From JANWHZ01 sp041487535 (GTDB lineage: Bacteria; Patescibacteriota; Saccharimonadia; Saccharimonadales; UBA4665), in the NCBI GenBank assembly GCA_041487535.1, contig JBGPNM010000020.1, positions 1-16,690 of the forward strand: a stretch of DNA of 16,690 nucleotides, read 5' to 3'. The position numbers and the translations under genes are program-made. This document shows, piece after piece, positions 1 to 6,644 of the stretch. Position 1 is the first letter of the stretch. Every line of letters begins with the position of its first letter. The notes under the pieces were generated by a model, which was not told the origin of the DNA, searched no databases, and was given only the letters and a program-made list of their open reading frames with translations.

Positions 1-1
1 C

Positions 2-124
2 GTCTTCGATTACTTGAAGCAGCACCTCCACTTACAGAGCAGCTTTCCAAGGAGCATGCAGGGCTACGCCCTGCATTACATCAGGATCCTGCTCGGATAC
101 CAGTTGTTAGCACTGGGGTGGTAG
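2..124 (+). CDS. possible C-terminal fragment of an unidentified protein
   Basis: An open frame enters from the left edge and ends at TAG (122-124), giving 40 residues that finish in HYIRILLGYQLLALGW. The mix of aromatic, basic and Leu residues looks like a helical protein C-terminus, and the gene would converge on the pilin genes. A second plus-strand frame (1 to 165) is also open, so the frame choice rests on composition only. The minus strand has only very short frames here. I cannot name the protein; a RecO-type helical C-terminus crossed my mind but nothing supports it firmly. Confidence 0.35.
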   Translation, partial: VFDYLKQHLHLQSSFPRSMQGYALHYIRILLGYQLLALGW

Positions 125-197
125 GTTTCGAGATTCAGAGTTATTATTATGCTTTGCGCACATAGCGGCAGCCGCGAGAGTGCAACTCTAATATGCT

Positions 198-228
198 AAT
201 GGCTTAGCGCACGCAGGCGCTAGCCATT
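198..228. terminator. hairpin between convergent genes, overlapping a pilin stop codon
   Basis: An inverted repeat pairs 198-210 (AATGGCTTAGCGC) with 217-228 (GCGCTAGCCATT), giving 12 base pairs with one bulged T (205) and a six-base loop. It covers the last codons and the TAG stop of the minus-strand pilin gene and lies about 75 nt after the possible plus-strand gene end. Neither side has a clear T-tract, so it may be a weak bidirectional terminator or a 3'-end stabilising structure. Confidence 0.5.
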
Positions 229-630
229 GGTCGCCTTGCCAAGCACAAAATGTACAATCGTTTGCGCAACGGCTACGATAACCAAACCGACAATCGCATA
301 GATAAGGCTCGTCTTGGCCTTGGCAATCTTTGATGTTTCACCGTCCGAAGTAATGTATGTCAGGCCGCTGAGGATAATCATAATAACAGCAACAACGCCC
401 ACGATAACAGATAGTACTGTCACCGCCGCAGCGATTGTCGTGTTCACTTGTCCCCCGTTGTCGCCACAGCCGCCACCCGCCAAACCAATGCCGCTACATA
501 CATCGCTCTTCGTATCCGCGACAAGGTTCGGCGCAGGCACCGACACAGCAGCGGTAGCGACGGGCGCTGCAATCTGCAGCCCCAGCAGTATAATCCCCAG
601 TGTAAGCAGTAGGCTCTTCATAATCTTCAT
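220..630 (-). CDS. VirB2/TrbC-like pilin protein (pilin 1)
   Basis: A 136-residue protein with a signal peptide (residues 1 to about 27, ...PVATAA), a short Cys-containing, Gly-rich stretch, and a two-helix core. The first helix (GVVAVIMIILSGLTYITSDG) is followed by a conserved loop with E and K residues (GETSKIAKAK), then a second helix (YAIVGLVIVAVAQTIVHFV). This helix-loop-helix with a G-E-x-x-K loop is typical of the small T4SS pilins of CPR bacteria. It should sit in the membrane or polymerise into a pilus. I chose the ATG at 630 because a TATACT hexamer lies 9 nt upstream; the ATG at 621, with AGGA 8 nt upstream, is an alternative. Longer starts would place charged and Trp residues before the signal peptide. 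The gene ends with TAG and is the last of four similar minus-strand genes. Confidence 0.85.
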   Translation of the reverse strand: MKIMKSLLLTLGIILLGLQIAAPVATAAVSVPAPNLVADTKSDVCSGIGLAGGGCGDNGGQVNTTIAAAVTVLSVIVGVVAVIMIILSGLTYITSDGETSKIAKAKTSLIYAIVGLVIVAVAQTIVHFVLGKATNG

Positions 631-639
631 CCTGCCAAT

Positions 640-645
640 AGTATA
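640..645 (-). promoter_or_regulatory. putative -10 element for pilin 1
   Basis: TATACT on the minus strand ends 9 nt before the ATG at 630. Transcription would start within a few bases of that ATG, so the mRNA would be leaderless or nearly so if that ATG is used. No convincing -35 hexamer is visible. Confidence 0.45.
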
Positions 646-689
646 CATGAGCATGCCGAGATCGTGCCACTGCCACAAATTGGTGACTG

Positions 690-704
690 CCGGCAGGGAG
701 CCGG
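690..704 (-). terminator. weak hairpin after the pilin 2 stop codon
   Basis: CCGGC (690-694) and GCCGG (700-704) form a five-base-pair GC stem with a five-base loop, starting one base after the pilin 2 stop codon. No T-run follows, so it is at best a weak terminator or an mRNA 3'-end structure separating pilin 2 from pilin 1. Confidence 0.3.
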
Positions 705-705
705 A

Positions 706-1128
706 TTAGAGCAGCTTGTTTAGTACAAAACTGATAATACTATCAGCTAGAGCAACGACCACCAGGCCGGCGATCGTATACTTTATCATGTCTTGCGCCT
801 GCTTGATCTTGCCGGCTTCGCCATTGGCCATAATGTAAGTCAGACTCGCCAGGATCAGCATAACGACACCCGCGATACCGGCGATCGCCGCGGTAATAAC
901 GGCGACCTTGCGTATAACTCCGTTGGGGCCAGTGAGGGGGTTAGTCCCGCCCTTGCCCTTATCTTGGCATACCGCGCTCGGGGAGGCATCGGGAGATTGG
1001 CAGGCATTGTTAAATATGTCGAACGCGCTGGCGCTGGCCGTGACCGGTACAAACAACAGGTTGGCTACAACGGCCAAGGATGCGATACCATAGGGCAATA
1101 GTCCGAAACGGCTGAAAAATCGTCTCAT
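706..1128 (-). CDS. VirB2/TrbC-like pilin protein (pilin 2)
   Basis: A 140-residue protein. The N-terminus (MRRFFSRFGLLPYGIASLAV...) is a signal peptide or signal anchor with probable cleavage near VTASA at about residue 33. A 40-residue polar segment with two Cys follows. The C-terminal half is a pilin core: helix GIAGVVMLILASLTYIMANG, loop GEAGKIKQAQ, helix YTIAGLVVVALADSIISFVL. The core closely matches pilin 1 and the second core of the double pilin, so these are paralogues. The start is fixed by a perfect TATAAT 10 nt upstream, with no Shine-Dalgarno sequence between. It is separated by 76 nt from pilin 1 and 90 nt from the double-pilin gene, so it may be transcribed on its own. The role (pilus subunit or membrane component of the T4SS) is inferred from the family. 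Confidence 0.85.
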   Translation of the reverse strand: MRRFFSRFGLLPYGIASLAVVANLLFVPVTASASAFDIFNNACQSPDASPSAVCQDKGKGGTNPLTGPNGVIRKVAVITAAIAGIAGVVMLILASLTYIMANGEAGKIKQAQDMIKYTIAGLVVVALADSIISFVLNKLL

Positions 1129-1138
1129 AGCTATTCTG

Positions 1139-1144
1139 ATTATA
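1139..1144 (-). promoter_or_regulatory. putative -10 element for pilin 2
   Basis: A perfect TATAAT on the minus strand lies 10 nt before the ATG at 1128. The expected transcription start falls about four bases before the ATG, so there is no room for a ribosome-binding site. No good -35 match is seen at 16-18 nt spacing. Confidence 0.5.
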
Positions 1145-1218
1145 CTTCACGGGCATGGAAAATCGTACACACCAGGGCCATAACGGGAATTAGGATTATA
1201 ATTTAAATCCAAGAGGTC

Positions 1219-1899
1219 TTACTTAAAAAACCTATTCGTCACGAACGATACGATAGATTGCGCCGCTATGGCGACGGCCAGGCCGATCAAGGCGTACAGT
1301 ATGGTATTCTTAGCCTTCGCAGCTTTGTTGGCTTCGCCGTTTGATGTAACGTAATTGTAACCGCCGATCACCAGGTACAATAACGCCAGTGCCCCGACGA
1401 TGCTAAAGACGACGCTAAGAAGAACAGCAACGATGTTGCCGTTATCTATGCCGCCCGGGTTTGGCAAGCTGCTCAAATCCAAGCCGGGCAGCCGCGTGTT
1501 GCTGCCGGGGGTGTTATCAAAACGGCCGGCAAGAAAGGAAACGAGCGGTATGGCAATAAGCGCAAGCACCAACCCTGTCAGCGCGTTTTTGATAGACTCC
1601 AGGGCTTTGCCGGTTTCGTCCGGCGAGCCTTGGCTCATAATGTACTTAATTCCCGCGTAGATTATATAAATGACCGCGAACAGACCCGCCAGGCGCAACA
1701 GGTCGTCCACGATAGCCAGCAGAATAAGCAGCAAACTGCTGTGGGTACCGAGCAGGGTAAAGTTCTGTATCTCGCAGGCTCCGCCTACGTCCTGAAATTT
1801 GAGGTATTCGTGCCAGGGCACTAAGCCCAGGAAGTTATGTTTCGTCGTGCAATCGAGGACGGCGAAATGACTGGTCAGACGCACAAGCATCGCATCCAT
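1219..1899 (-). CDS. double pilin: two VirB2-like cores fused in one chain
   Basis: A 226-residue protein with two pilin-like units. Unit 1 has an N-terminal segment with C17 and a second Cys near 42 (FLGLVPWHEYL between them), then helix AGLFAVIYIIYAGIKYIMSQ, a loop with E and K, and helix LTGLVLALIAIPLVSFLAG. A linker of about 25 residues rich in Pro, Gly and Asn follows. Unit 2 has helix VGALALLYLVIGGYNYVTSN, loop GEANKAAKAK, and helix YALIGLAVAIAAQSIVSFV, very close to pilins 1 and 2. There is no typical signal peptide, and no Met in the linker that could start unit 2 alone. The ATG overlaps the stop of the upstream gene (TAATG) and has a strong Shine-Dalgarno (GGGAGGG, 8 nt away), so translation is coupled. 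Four membrane helices suggest an inner-membrane component or a fused pilin dimer. Confidence 0.85.
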   Translation of the reverse strand: MDAMLVRLTSHFAVLDCTTKHNFLGLVPWHEYLKFQDVGGACEIQNFTLLGTHSSLLLILLAIVDDLLRLAGLFAVIYIIYAGIKYIMSQGSPDETGKALESIKNALTGLVLALIAIPLVSFLAGRFDNTPGSNTRLPGLDLSSLPNPGGIDNGNIVAVLLSVVFSIVGALALLYLVIGGYNYVTSNGEANKAAKAKNTILYALIGLAVAIAAQSIVSFVTNRFFK

Positions 1900-2339
1900 T
1901 AGACAAGCCCTCCCGGAACGAGGAACTGCAGCAACGCGAAGAGCGACATGTACGCGAACAGGCCGATGAGCGTCTGAATGATGCGCTTCCGTCCCGCGGC
2001 GGCCTTGGCCACCTCGGAGCCTGCGGTTACAATTTCGAACGCGCCGTATACAACGCTTATAACGACTAACAGACCTACCGCCGCGGAAAGGAGCTCGATG
2101 ACTGGAGTAATATACTTACCGAAGACGCATTGCTCGACAGTGGTAGCACCACCGGGGCAGCACGTCCGGCCGTCGGTTTGCAGCACTCCCTGGCGGCCGT
2201 CAGGCAGCTGGCAAGCCGTGGTTACGGTCGGCGGCGGCGGGGCTACAGCAGCAGCAACCTTTGCTACCGGCAGCACTGTAAACAGCAGGCCGGTGAGTAC
2301 CGCTCCGTAGAGCAACAAGTATCTGAAAGATCGTTTCAT
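1899..2339 (-). CDS. divergent pilin-like membrane protein (pilin 4)
   Basis: A 146-residue protein with a basic N-terminus (MKRSFRY), a hydrophobic signal segment ending near AKVAAAVA (about residue 31), a Pro-rich stretch, and a Cys-rich region (four Cys between about 43 and 71, including CC). Two hydrophobic helices follow: SAAVGLLVVISVVYGAFEIV and TLIGLFAYMSLFALLQFLV. The topology and size match the neighbouring pilins, but the loop motif is altered (GSEVAKAAAGRKRI in place of GE..K), so it may be a specialised minor pilin. The start at 2339 is chosen because TATAAT lies 13 nt upstream and the signal peptide begins there; an in-frame extension upstream is open but looks non-coding. It is first in its operon and coupled to the double-pilin gene through TAATG. 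Confidence 0.8.
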   Translation of the reverse strand: MKRSFRYLLLYGAVLTGLLFTVLPVAKVAAAVAPPPPTVTTACQLPDGRQGVLQTDGRTCCPGGATTVEQCVFGKYITPVIELLSAAVGLLVVISVVYGAFEIVTAGSEVAKAAAGRKRIIQTLIGLFAYMSLFALLQFLVPGGLV

Positions 2340-2462
2340 ACGCTTGTATTCTATTATACACGGCGCGAATTGCCGCACAGCCGTTACTGGTTTTTTTGCA
2401 CTGCATTCGCTATAGTACATTACATAAGCGGACTACAAGGGATGCAGATACACAGGTTAAAG
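2340..2462. promoter_or_regulatory. divergent promoter region, pilins / VirB6-like gene
   Basis: This 123 nt gap separates two operons transcribed in opposite directions. It holds the TATAAT of the minus operon and a weaker plus-strand candidate, TATAGT at 2411-2416, with a T7 tract at 2391-2397 upstream of it. The plus-strand assignment is weak because no good -35 is at the right distance. Confidence 0.4.
2353..2358 (-). promoter_or_regulatory. putative -10 element for the pilin 4-double pilin operon
   Basis: TATAAT on the minus strand lies 13 nt before the ATG at 2339. It sits in the gap shared with the divergent VirB6-like gene. The leader would be only about six bases. No clear -35 is visible. 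Confidence 0.5.
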
Positions 2463-4970
2463 ATGGCAACCAAAGCGCGTCTGATGTTACTAGGCTTCGT
2501 GTCCCCGCTGATCGTGGCAGTGTTCAGCTCCGTGGTGGGTGCCGGGCCGGTATTTGCGGCCAACCCGACAGCTACATGGACCAGCGCGACAACCATTATC
2601 TACAACGGTATCCTGTACACCGCAGTGTCCAACGCTAGTCCGATGGTGCTCAATGGTCCGCTCACTTGCTTTGCAAACGATTTTATAACTGTTACAAACC
2701 CGACGGACCCCAAAACCCAAAGTGCGATCGCAACTACATTTACATTCAAATCCGGTTCTCGCGGCCCGACCGTCTGCGGAAAAACTACCCAGCCCCTCAC
2801 CTTAACCAACTCCTCAACCAATCCGGATCCGAGCGCGGGCATCATCGGCGCTACCGACAACTGCCCTATAAACGATGACTCACAACTCCGTTGGGTGCTT
2901 TGCCCGCTGTTCCTGCTCGCCGACAAAACGCTTAACGCGCTAAACTCCCTAATCCAAAGTCTGATGTATACGCCGGTTGACCAAATTTTTGGCAAGAGTA
3001 TTCCTATACAAACCTCCACCTGTACTCCCAGCGGCGCCAACGGTACACAAAAATGTACTACCAACCCAGGCACAGCCAGTTTTGAGGCAACGTTTAACGC
3101 ATTCCGCAACCTGGGCATCGGCCTTATGGTAATTGCCGGCATTATTATGGTAGGCGCGCAGGCGGCCGGGCTGGAGGTGTTCAGCGCATATACCGTCCGC
3201 AAAGCGCTGCCGCGTATCGTCGCCGCCCTGCTTGGTATGGTTTTAGCCTGGCCGGTACTGCAAATCGTGGTCACTTTCTTTAATGACCTGGGCATGTGGG
3301 CGTCATCACTGATATTAGTAACTAGCCATGTCCAAACAGGGACAGCGTACGACCCGGCTAACGTTGGCTTCGGCCTATTTGCGTACTTCTTTGGTGTTGG
3401 CGGGGTCTTGGTGATTGCTATGGGCTTCGGCGTGCTCGGGTTTCTCGGCACCGCACTCCTGGCGCTGCTTGTCGGGTTCATCGTCATAGCCGTAGTAAAG
3501 TTAGGGATACTGCTGCTGATTCTGACATTCCCGCTCGCTATAGCCTGTTCCGTCCTGCCGGGCACACAAAAAATCTGGAACATCAGCCGCGAATGGCTCA
3601 TCGGGCTGCTTGTGGCGTTTCCCGCCATTGAGGCATTCCTGGCCACGGGTAAGGCTGCCTCGAGCATCGCGGCCGCAGCCGGTACGGCTGCGAATAATAG
3701 CGGCGACGCCGGCGGCAGCATTACCTGGAATCTATTGGCATTCGTTGTCTTGATCGCGCCATACTTCCTGCTCGCCCTTGTGCCGCAGCTGATCGGCGGT
3801 GCTTTTTCTGCCATCCACGGCCTAGTTAACGACCGGCACAAAGGCGGCTTCGCTGCCATGCGGGACTTCCGCGGACGCGAGATGAAATACTTAGATGAGG
3901 AACGGATGGCAGGCAGACGGGGGCTAATCGGAAAGAGTTTTGGCGGCGGCACATACCAGCAATTCAGACAAAGGGGCGGCGTTTTCGGTAACCGGGCGGT
4001 TTACAATGCAAAACAAGCCCATCGGCATAACCAGTTAGCTGCCAAGGCTGTGCAAGAAGCGCCAGAGATTTCTGGTAATGATGACGCCATAAAGTTAGGC
4101 GCGAAGTTTGGCGGGCGCGGCGCGTATGCCAGGATACCGCGGATGATGGCTCGGTCACAGTTCTTAAACGAGTATCAGCGTAATACCGGTAGCACGCGTC
4201 TCGAAGCCCAAGAAGCACTCGGCGCGATGGAGGCTAATTTCGGCGAACTCGGCAGCCAATCGATGCAGCGGGCTGTGGTCAGAGCCAAGATACAGTCCAA
4301 TACCGTCTACGGTGCCGGCGCAGGCGGTACGGCTGACATGATTAACGACGCCAACGAAGCGGTCCGCAGTGGTCTGTACACCGATTCTCAGATGGTGGGT
4401 ATGATGAAGCAGGAGTCCAAACGGTTGGACGTCAACAAAATTCCGTGGAACGACCTCTTTCCTATGGTCAGCGATGCAGGCCGAAGGGCCGGCCCATATA
4501 ACGCCGGCAGCACACAAATCCGAGGAGCGTTGGGCCACGTGCTTGATAATATGAACCCGAATGAGCTTATTGGCACCCACGATAACTCTATCATGACACT
4601 GGCTCCGCTTATGCATGAGCGCATGCAGGATGCGGGGGCTGCTTTGCAAGCTAATCCCACTGATGTAGGTCTGCAGCGGGCATACTACCAGCGAGTCGCT
4701 GACACCTCGCAGGTGCTCGATGTGTTATCCAATATGTCGTCCAAGAAGGGGAACGCTATTGCCGATCAGTTCTACGGAGGACCTGCGACGGGTGCAACTT
4801 CCGGAAACGTATGGAACCCGAATGCAATTATCGGTACTGGGAGAGGCGGAGCCCCTATACGCGGCGGCGCAATGACTTCTACGCAGCGGGCCCTTGAAGA
4901 TAATCGCAACAACGCTGTTGTCATGGAAAGGACCCGGCAGTGGGAGAGACCCGGGCCGACTGGACCGTAG
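2463..4970 (+). CDS. VirB6/TrbL-like T4SS membrane channel protein with long cytoplasmic tail
   Basis: An 835-residue protein. A signal peptide (about 1-33, ending GPVFA) precedes a Thr/Asn/Cys-rich outer domain (34 to about 205). Then comes a block of six or more membrane helices between about 212 and 440, for example GIGLMVIAGIIMVGAQ, IVAALLGMVLAWPVLQIVV, TALLALLVGFIVIAVVKLGI and LLAFVVLIAPYFLLALVPQL. The arrangement resembles VirB6/TrbL, the polytopic core of the inner-membrane T4SS channel. Residues from about 455 to 835 are hydrophilic, helix-rich and Met/Gln/Arg-rich, probably cytoplasmic. I chose ATG 2463 because CAGG lies 6 nt upstream and the signal peptide starts there; ATG 2442 (AGGG just before) is possible. 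The frame stays open to 2130, but that part lies opposite pilin 4. The gene ends with TAG. The family call is firm at the level of topology, less so at sequence level. Confidence 0.8.
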   Translation: MATKARLMLLGFVSPLIVAVFSSVVGAGPVFAANPTATWTSATTIIYNGILYTAVSNASPMVLNGPLTCFANDFITVTNPTDPKTQSAIATTFTFKSGSRGPTVCGKTTQPLTLTNSSTNPDPSAGIIGATDNCPINDDSQLRWVLCPLFLLADKTLNALNSLIQSLMYTPVDQIFGKSIPIQTSTCTPSGANGTQKCTTNPGTASFEATFNAFRNLGIGLMVIAGIIMVGAQAAGLEVFSAYTVRKALPRIVAALLGMVLAWPVLQIVVTFFNDLGMWASSLILVTSHVQTGTAYDPANVGFGLFAYFFGVGGVLVIAMGFGVLGFLGTALLALLVGFIVIAVVKLGILLLILTFPLAIACSVLPGTQKIWNISREWLIGLLVAFPAIEAFLATGKAASSIAAAAGTAANNSGDAGGSITWNLLAFVVLIAPYFLLALVPQLIGGAFSAIHGLVNDRHKGGFAAMRDFRGREMKYLDEERMAGRRGLIGKSFGGGTYQQFRQRGGVFGNRAVYNAKQAHRHNQLAAKAVQEAPEISGNDDAIKLGAKFGGRGAYARIPRMMARSQFLNEYQRNTGSTRLEAQEALGAMEANFGELGSQSMQRAVVRAKIQSNTVYGAGAGGTADMINDANEAVRSGLYTDSQMVGMMKQESKRLDVNKIPWNDLFPMVSDAGRRAGPYNAGSTQIRGALGHVLDNMNPNELIGTHDNSIMTLAPLMHERMQDAGAALQANPTDVGLQRAYYQRVADTSQVLDVLSNMSSKKGNAIADQFYGGPATGATSGNVWNPNAIIGTGRGGAPIRGGAMTSTQRALEDNRNNAVVMERTRQWERPGPTGP

Positions 4971-5155
4971 TTTTAGAACCCATTGCAGCGACACAACGAA
5001 CAGGTTCGTCTTCGTGAGGTGTTCCTAAAAGCGGCTGGTTCTTAATTCTGCCGGTCGCTTGTCTATCTAGACACAATGTGGGATAGAGTATTGACTAAGC
5101 ATGAATAGTATGCTTAAGTTATATTGTCAGCTTGGCTCGAAATAACCGGCCTAGC
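4971..5155 (+). promoter_or_regulatory. non-coding gap with several inverted repeats
   Basis: No credible gene is seen here. Structure includes ACGAAC (4996-5001) with GTTCGT (5004-5009), a longer-range pairing of AGAACC (near 4975) with GGTTCT (near 5037), TTGACT (5091-5096) as a -35-like hexamer, a 21-bp palindrome (5096-5116), and TATATT (5120-5125) as a -10-like hexamer. It probably combines the 3' end of the VirB6-like transcript with the promoter of the next gene. Confidence 0.45.
5096..5116. promoter_or_regulatory. palindrome between -35-like and -10-like hexamers, possible operator
   Basis: TAAGCAT (5096-5102) and ATGCTTA (5110-5116) are perfect 7-base inverted arms separated by 7 bases. 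The element starts on the last base of TTGACT (5091-5096) and ends 3 bases before TATATT (5120-5125). Arm length and centre-to-centre spacing suit a dimeric DNA-binding repressor. The -35 to -10 spacing (23 nt) is too long for a standard promoter, so the promoter itself is uncertain. Confidence 0.4.
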
Positions 5156-6421
5156 ATGACAGCGACAGCTATGCAAGAAAAAATGCCCAACGAACCATTT
5201 AATCACCAGTCAGGGTTCCCAAATCCAGGCGCTGAGACTGTCGTGGATTTGCCCGAATCGATCTTAAACCAAATGGAGCCAGCAAATGACGGAACGGGAC
5301 GCTGGATATCAAAGGTTCGTCATCTTCGTCATCAGTTGCAAGACACAATAGATCAAGTCGGCTCGCCAGCTGCTCAGTCAGAACCTGGTGCTCAAGCCGC
5401 CCCCAATAACGGTGGTGGCAGTTTATCAAGTGAATCCGCGCCAGCACCTAACCCTTTGACGCCAGCACTAGGAAGCGCTGCGGTGGGGGGCAGCGGCGTG
5501 CAAGCTCCAGAAGTTATAGGGCTAAGGGAGGCCGCTCTGGTCGCGGCGAGAGCCCTGGCTATCGGTGCACTGGCCGTAGTAGAAGCAGGCAATTGGACCG
5601 GCAAAAAAGTAGTGGAAGCATGGAGAGAAATACGGAACGACCGGCGTGAATCCGACTACGAAGCGAAGGACGGAACTAAGTTCAGCTACGAAGAGGTTGA
5701 GACGTGGGCTGCCGCCAAACAGAAGGCGTACGACGAACACGAAGCCGAACGCCAGAGAACTAGCGGCGAGGACCTGCAAAAGGCGGCAAGACGCGCGGAA
5801 AGATTCTTCGTATCTAAAACTGACAAGCAGCTAATAAAGGAATTAGGAGAGATCCTGGGAAATAATGCGGCCCTTGGTCGCAGCAGCGCCATAAATAACC
5901 GATTACGAGCCGCTCAAAACAGGGATCGAGTCATGCGCGCGGTACTTCCGGAGTATATAGCGGCTTATAATCAAGCCACGGGGAACCCGATGTACAGCCC
6001 GAATGATTTCGATGTTTTTCGACGTATTGCCCCGCCAGAAGTACAGGTGCGTTTGCTCAAACAGCCGGCCGAGCAACCTAATGATGCACCCGCGCAACAC
6101 AACCTATCTTCTCCTCCATCTACTCCTGCTTCACCCGATGACGGGGGCGACGGAGACGAAGAAGAACCGGACATATCTTTTAGTGACGCAGAGCAGGCCG
6201 TTTCAGACTCAGCGAAGGCTAGGGAAAACGGTGCCCTCGTAGTCTATCTCAATACCCTCATAGACAATGCTCGAGAAGACTTGGCGAATAAAGACGACCC
6301 GAGGACTCCCGAGGAACGGATCGGCGAAGAACGCTACAAAGAGATGGTAACTTTAGCCCATAAACTATATCCCTTCAATCTTGCTCGTGCGCACTCATAC
6401 ATAGACAATATGCTTGCTTAA
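5156..6421 (+). CDS. unrecognised hydrophilic protein, possible accessory component
   Basis: A 421-residue protein that I do not recognise. The first 120 residues are polar, rich in Pro, Ala, Ser, Gly and Gln, and probably disordered. A moderately hydrophobic helix (AALVAARALAIGALAVVEAG, about residues 126-145) may touch the membrane. It is followed by charged, helical and likely coiled-coil sequence (about 150-290), an acidic, Pro-rich linker (about 305-345, with GDGDEEEPD), and a helical C-terminal domain (about 350-421). No catalytic motif is visible. The start is uncertain: ATG 5156 lacks a Shine-Dalgarno, and a TTG at 5132 lies 6 nt after TATATT and would add eight residues. It stands alone between two long gaps amid T4SS genes, so a role as a regulator, cytoplasmic partner or secreted substrate is possible but only inferred. 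Confidence 0.7.
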   Translation: MTATAMQEKMPNEPFNHQSGFPNPGAETVVDLPESILNQMEPANDGTGRWISKVRHLRHQLQDTIDQVGSPAAQSEPGAQAAPNNGGGSLSSESAPAPNPLTPALGSAAVGGSGVQAPEVIGLREAALVAARALAIGALAVVEAGNWTGKKVVEAWREIRNDRRESDYEAKDGTKFSYEEVETWAAAKQKAYDEHEAERQRTSGEDLQKAARRAERFFVSKTDKQLIKELGEILGNNAALGRSSAINNRLRAAQNRDRVMRAVLPEYIAAYNQATGNPMYSPNDFDVFRRIAPPEVQVRLLKQPAEQPNDAPAQHNLSSPPSTPASPDDGGDGDEEEPDISFSDAEQAVSDSAKARENGALVVYLNTLIDNAREDLANKDDPRTPEERIGEERYKEMVTLAHKLYPFNLARAHSYIDNMLA

Positions 6422-6644
6422 CCCTAGACCTTACGTAAATAGGGCGGGGTGGAGTTAGGCCAGCTCAGCAGCGCTTTACGTTATGTTTGTCGGGTAGTTT
6501 AAACATACGCCACCGGCCAAGCACAATAGCTGCGGAACATGCAATCGGGTAAACACCGATAGGCCAATCACTCTGTCGCCATGTAAGTTTTCCACGGTTA
6601 ATGCCTGTCACTAGAAACCAGCTTCAGTTATACTGGAATGGTAC
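6422..6644. promoter_or_regulatory. 223 nt non-coding region before the prgI-like operon
   Basis: No gene is seen. Just after the upstream stop codon, CCCTA (6422-6426) and TAGGG (6440-6444) flank the palindrome TTACGTAA (6431-6438). Further on, CGTTATGTTT (from 6479) can pair with AAACATACG (near 6500), and ATCGG (6544-6548) with CCGAT (6556-6560). The right end carries the promoter of the downstream operon. These may be a transcript end, operator sites or a structured leader. Confidence 0.4.
6605..6634 (+). promoter_or_regulatory. putative promoter of the prgI-traC-virB4 operon
   Basis: CTGTCA (6605-6610, four of six matches to the -35 consensus) is followed after 18 nt by TATACT (6629-6634). 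The ATG lies 10 nt after TATACT, the same distance as at pilin 2, so transcription would start within about four bases of the start codon. Confidence 0.55.

Noticed and set aside
56..76. Hairpin with 9-bp arms (ATGCAGGGC / GCCCTGCAT) and a 3-base loop
   Set aside because: It lies inside the probable coding end of the partial first gene and has no T-run after it; a terminator role is not supported.
314..709. 131-residue plus-strand open frame opposite pilin 1
   Set aside because: Its Pro/Thr/Ile-rich sequence is the antisense of the pilin helices; pilin 1 is supported by paralogues next to it.
1193..1210. GGATT/AATCC inverted repeat and a second TATAAT between pilin 2 and the double pilin
   Set aside because: Only five pairs in an AT-rich gap, and no suitably spaced -35; probably chance or a weak 3' structure.
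2130..2462. N-terminal extension of the VirB6-like gene
   Set aside because: It overlaps pilin 4 on the other strand, has Arg/Ser/Gln-rich sequence without a fold, and a signal peptide with a good Shine-Dalgarno begins at 2463.
2600..3952. 450-residue minus-strand open frame opposite the VirB6-like gene
   Set aside because: It is rich in Pro, Arg and Ser without domain features, and the plus strand carries a coherent signal peptide and membrane helices; it is an antisense shadow.
5076..5108. Ten-codon frame that could be a leader peptide before the orphan gene
   Set aside because: It has no ribosome-binding site, and it overlaps the promoter-like hexamers, so it would not be transcribed with the gene.
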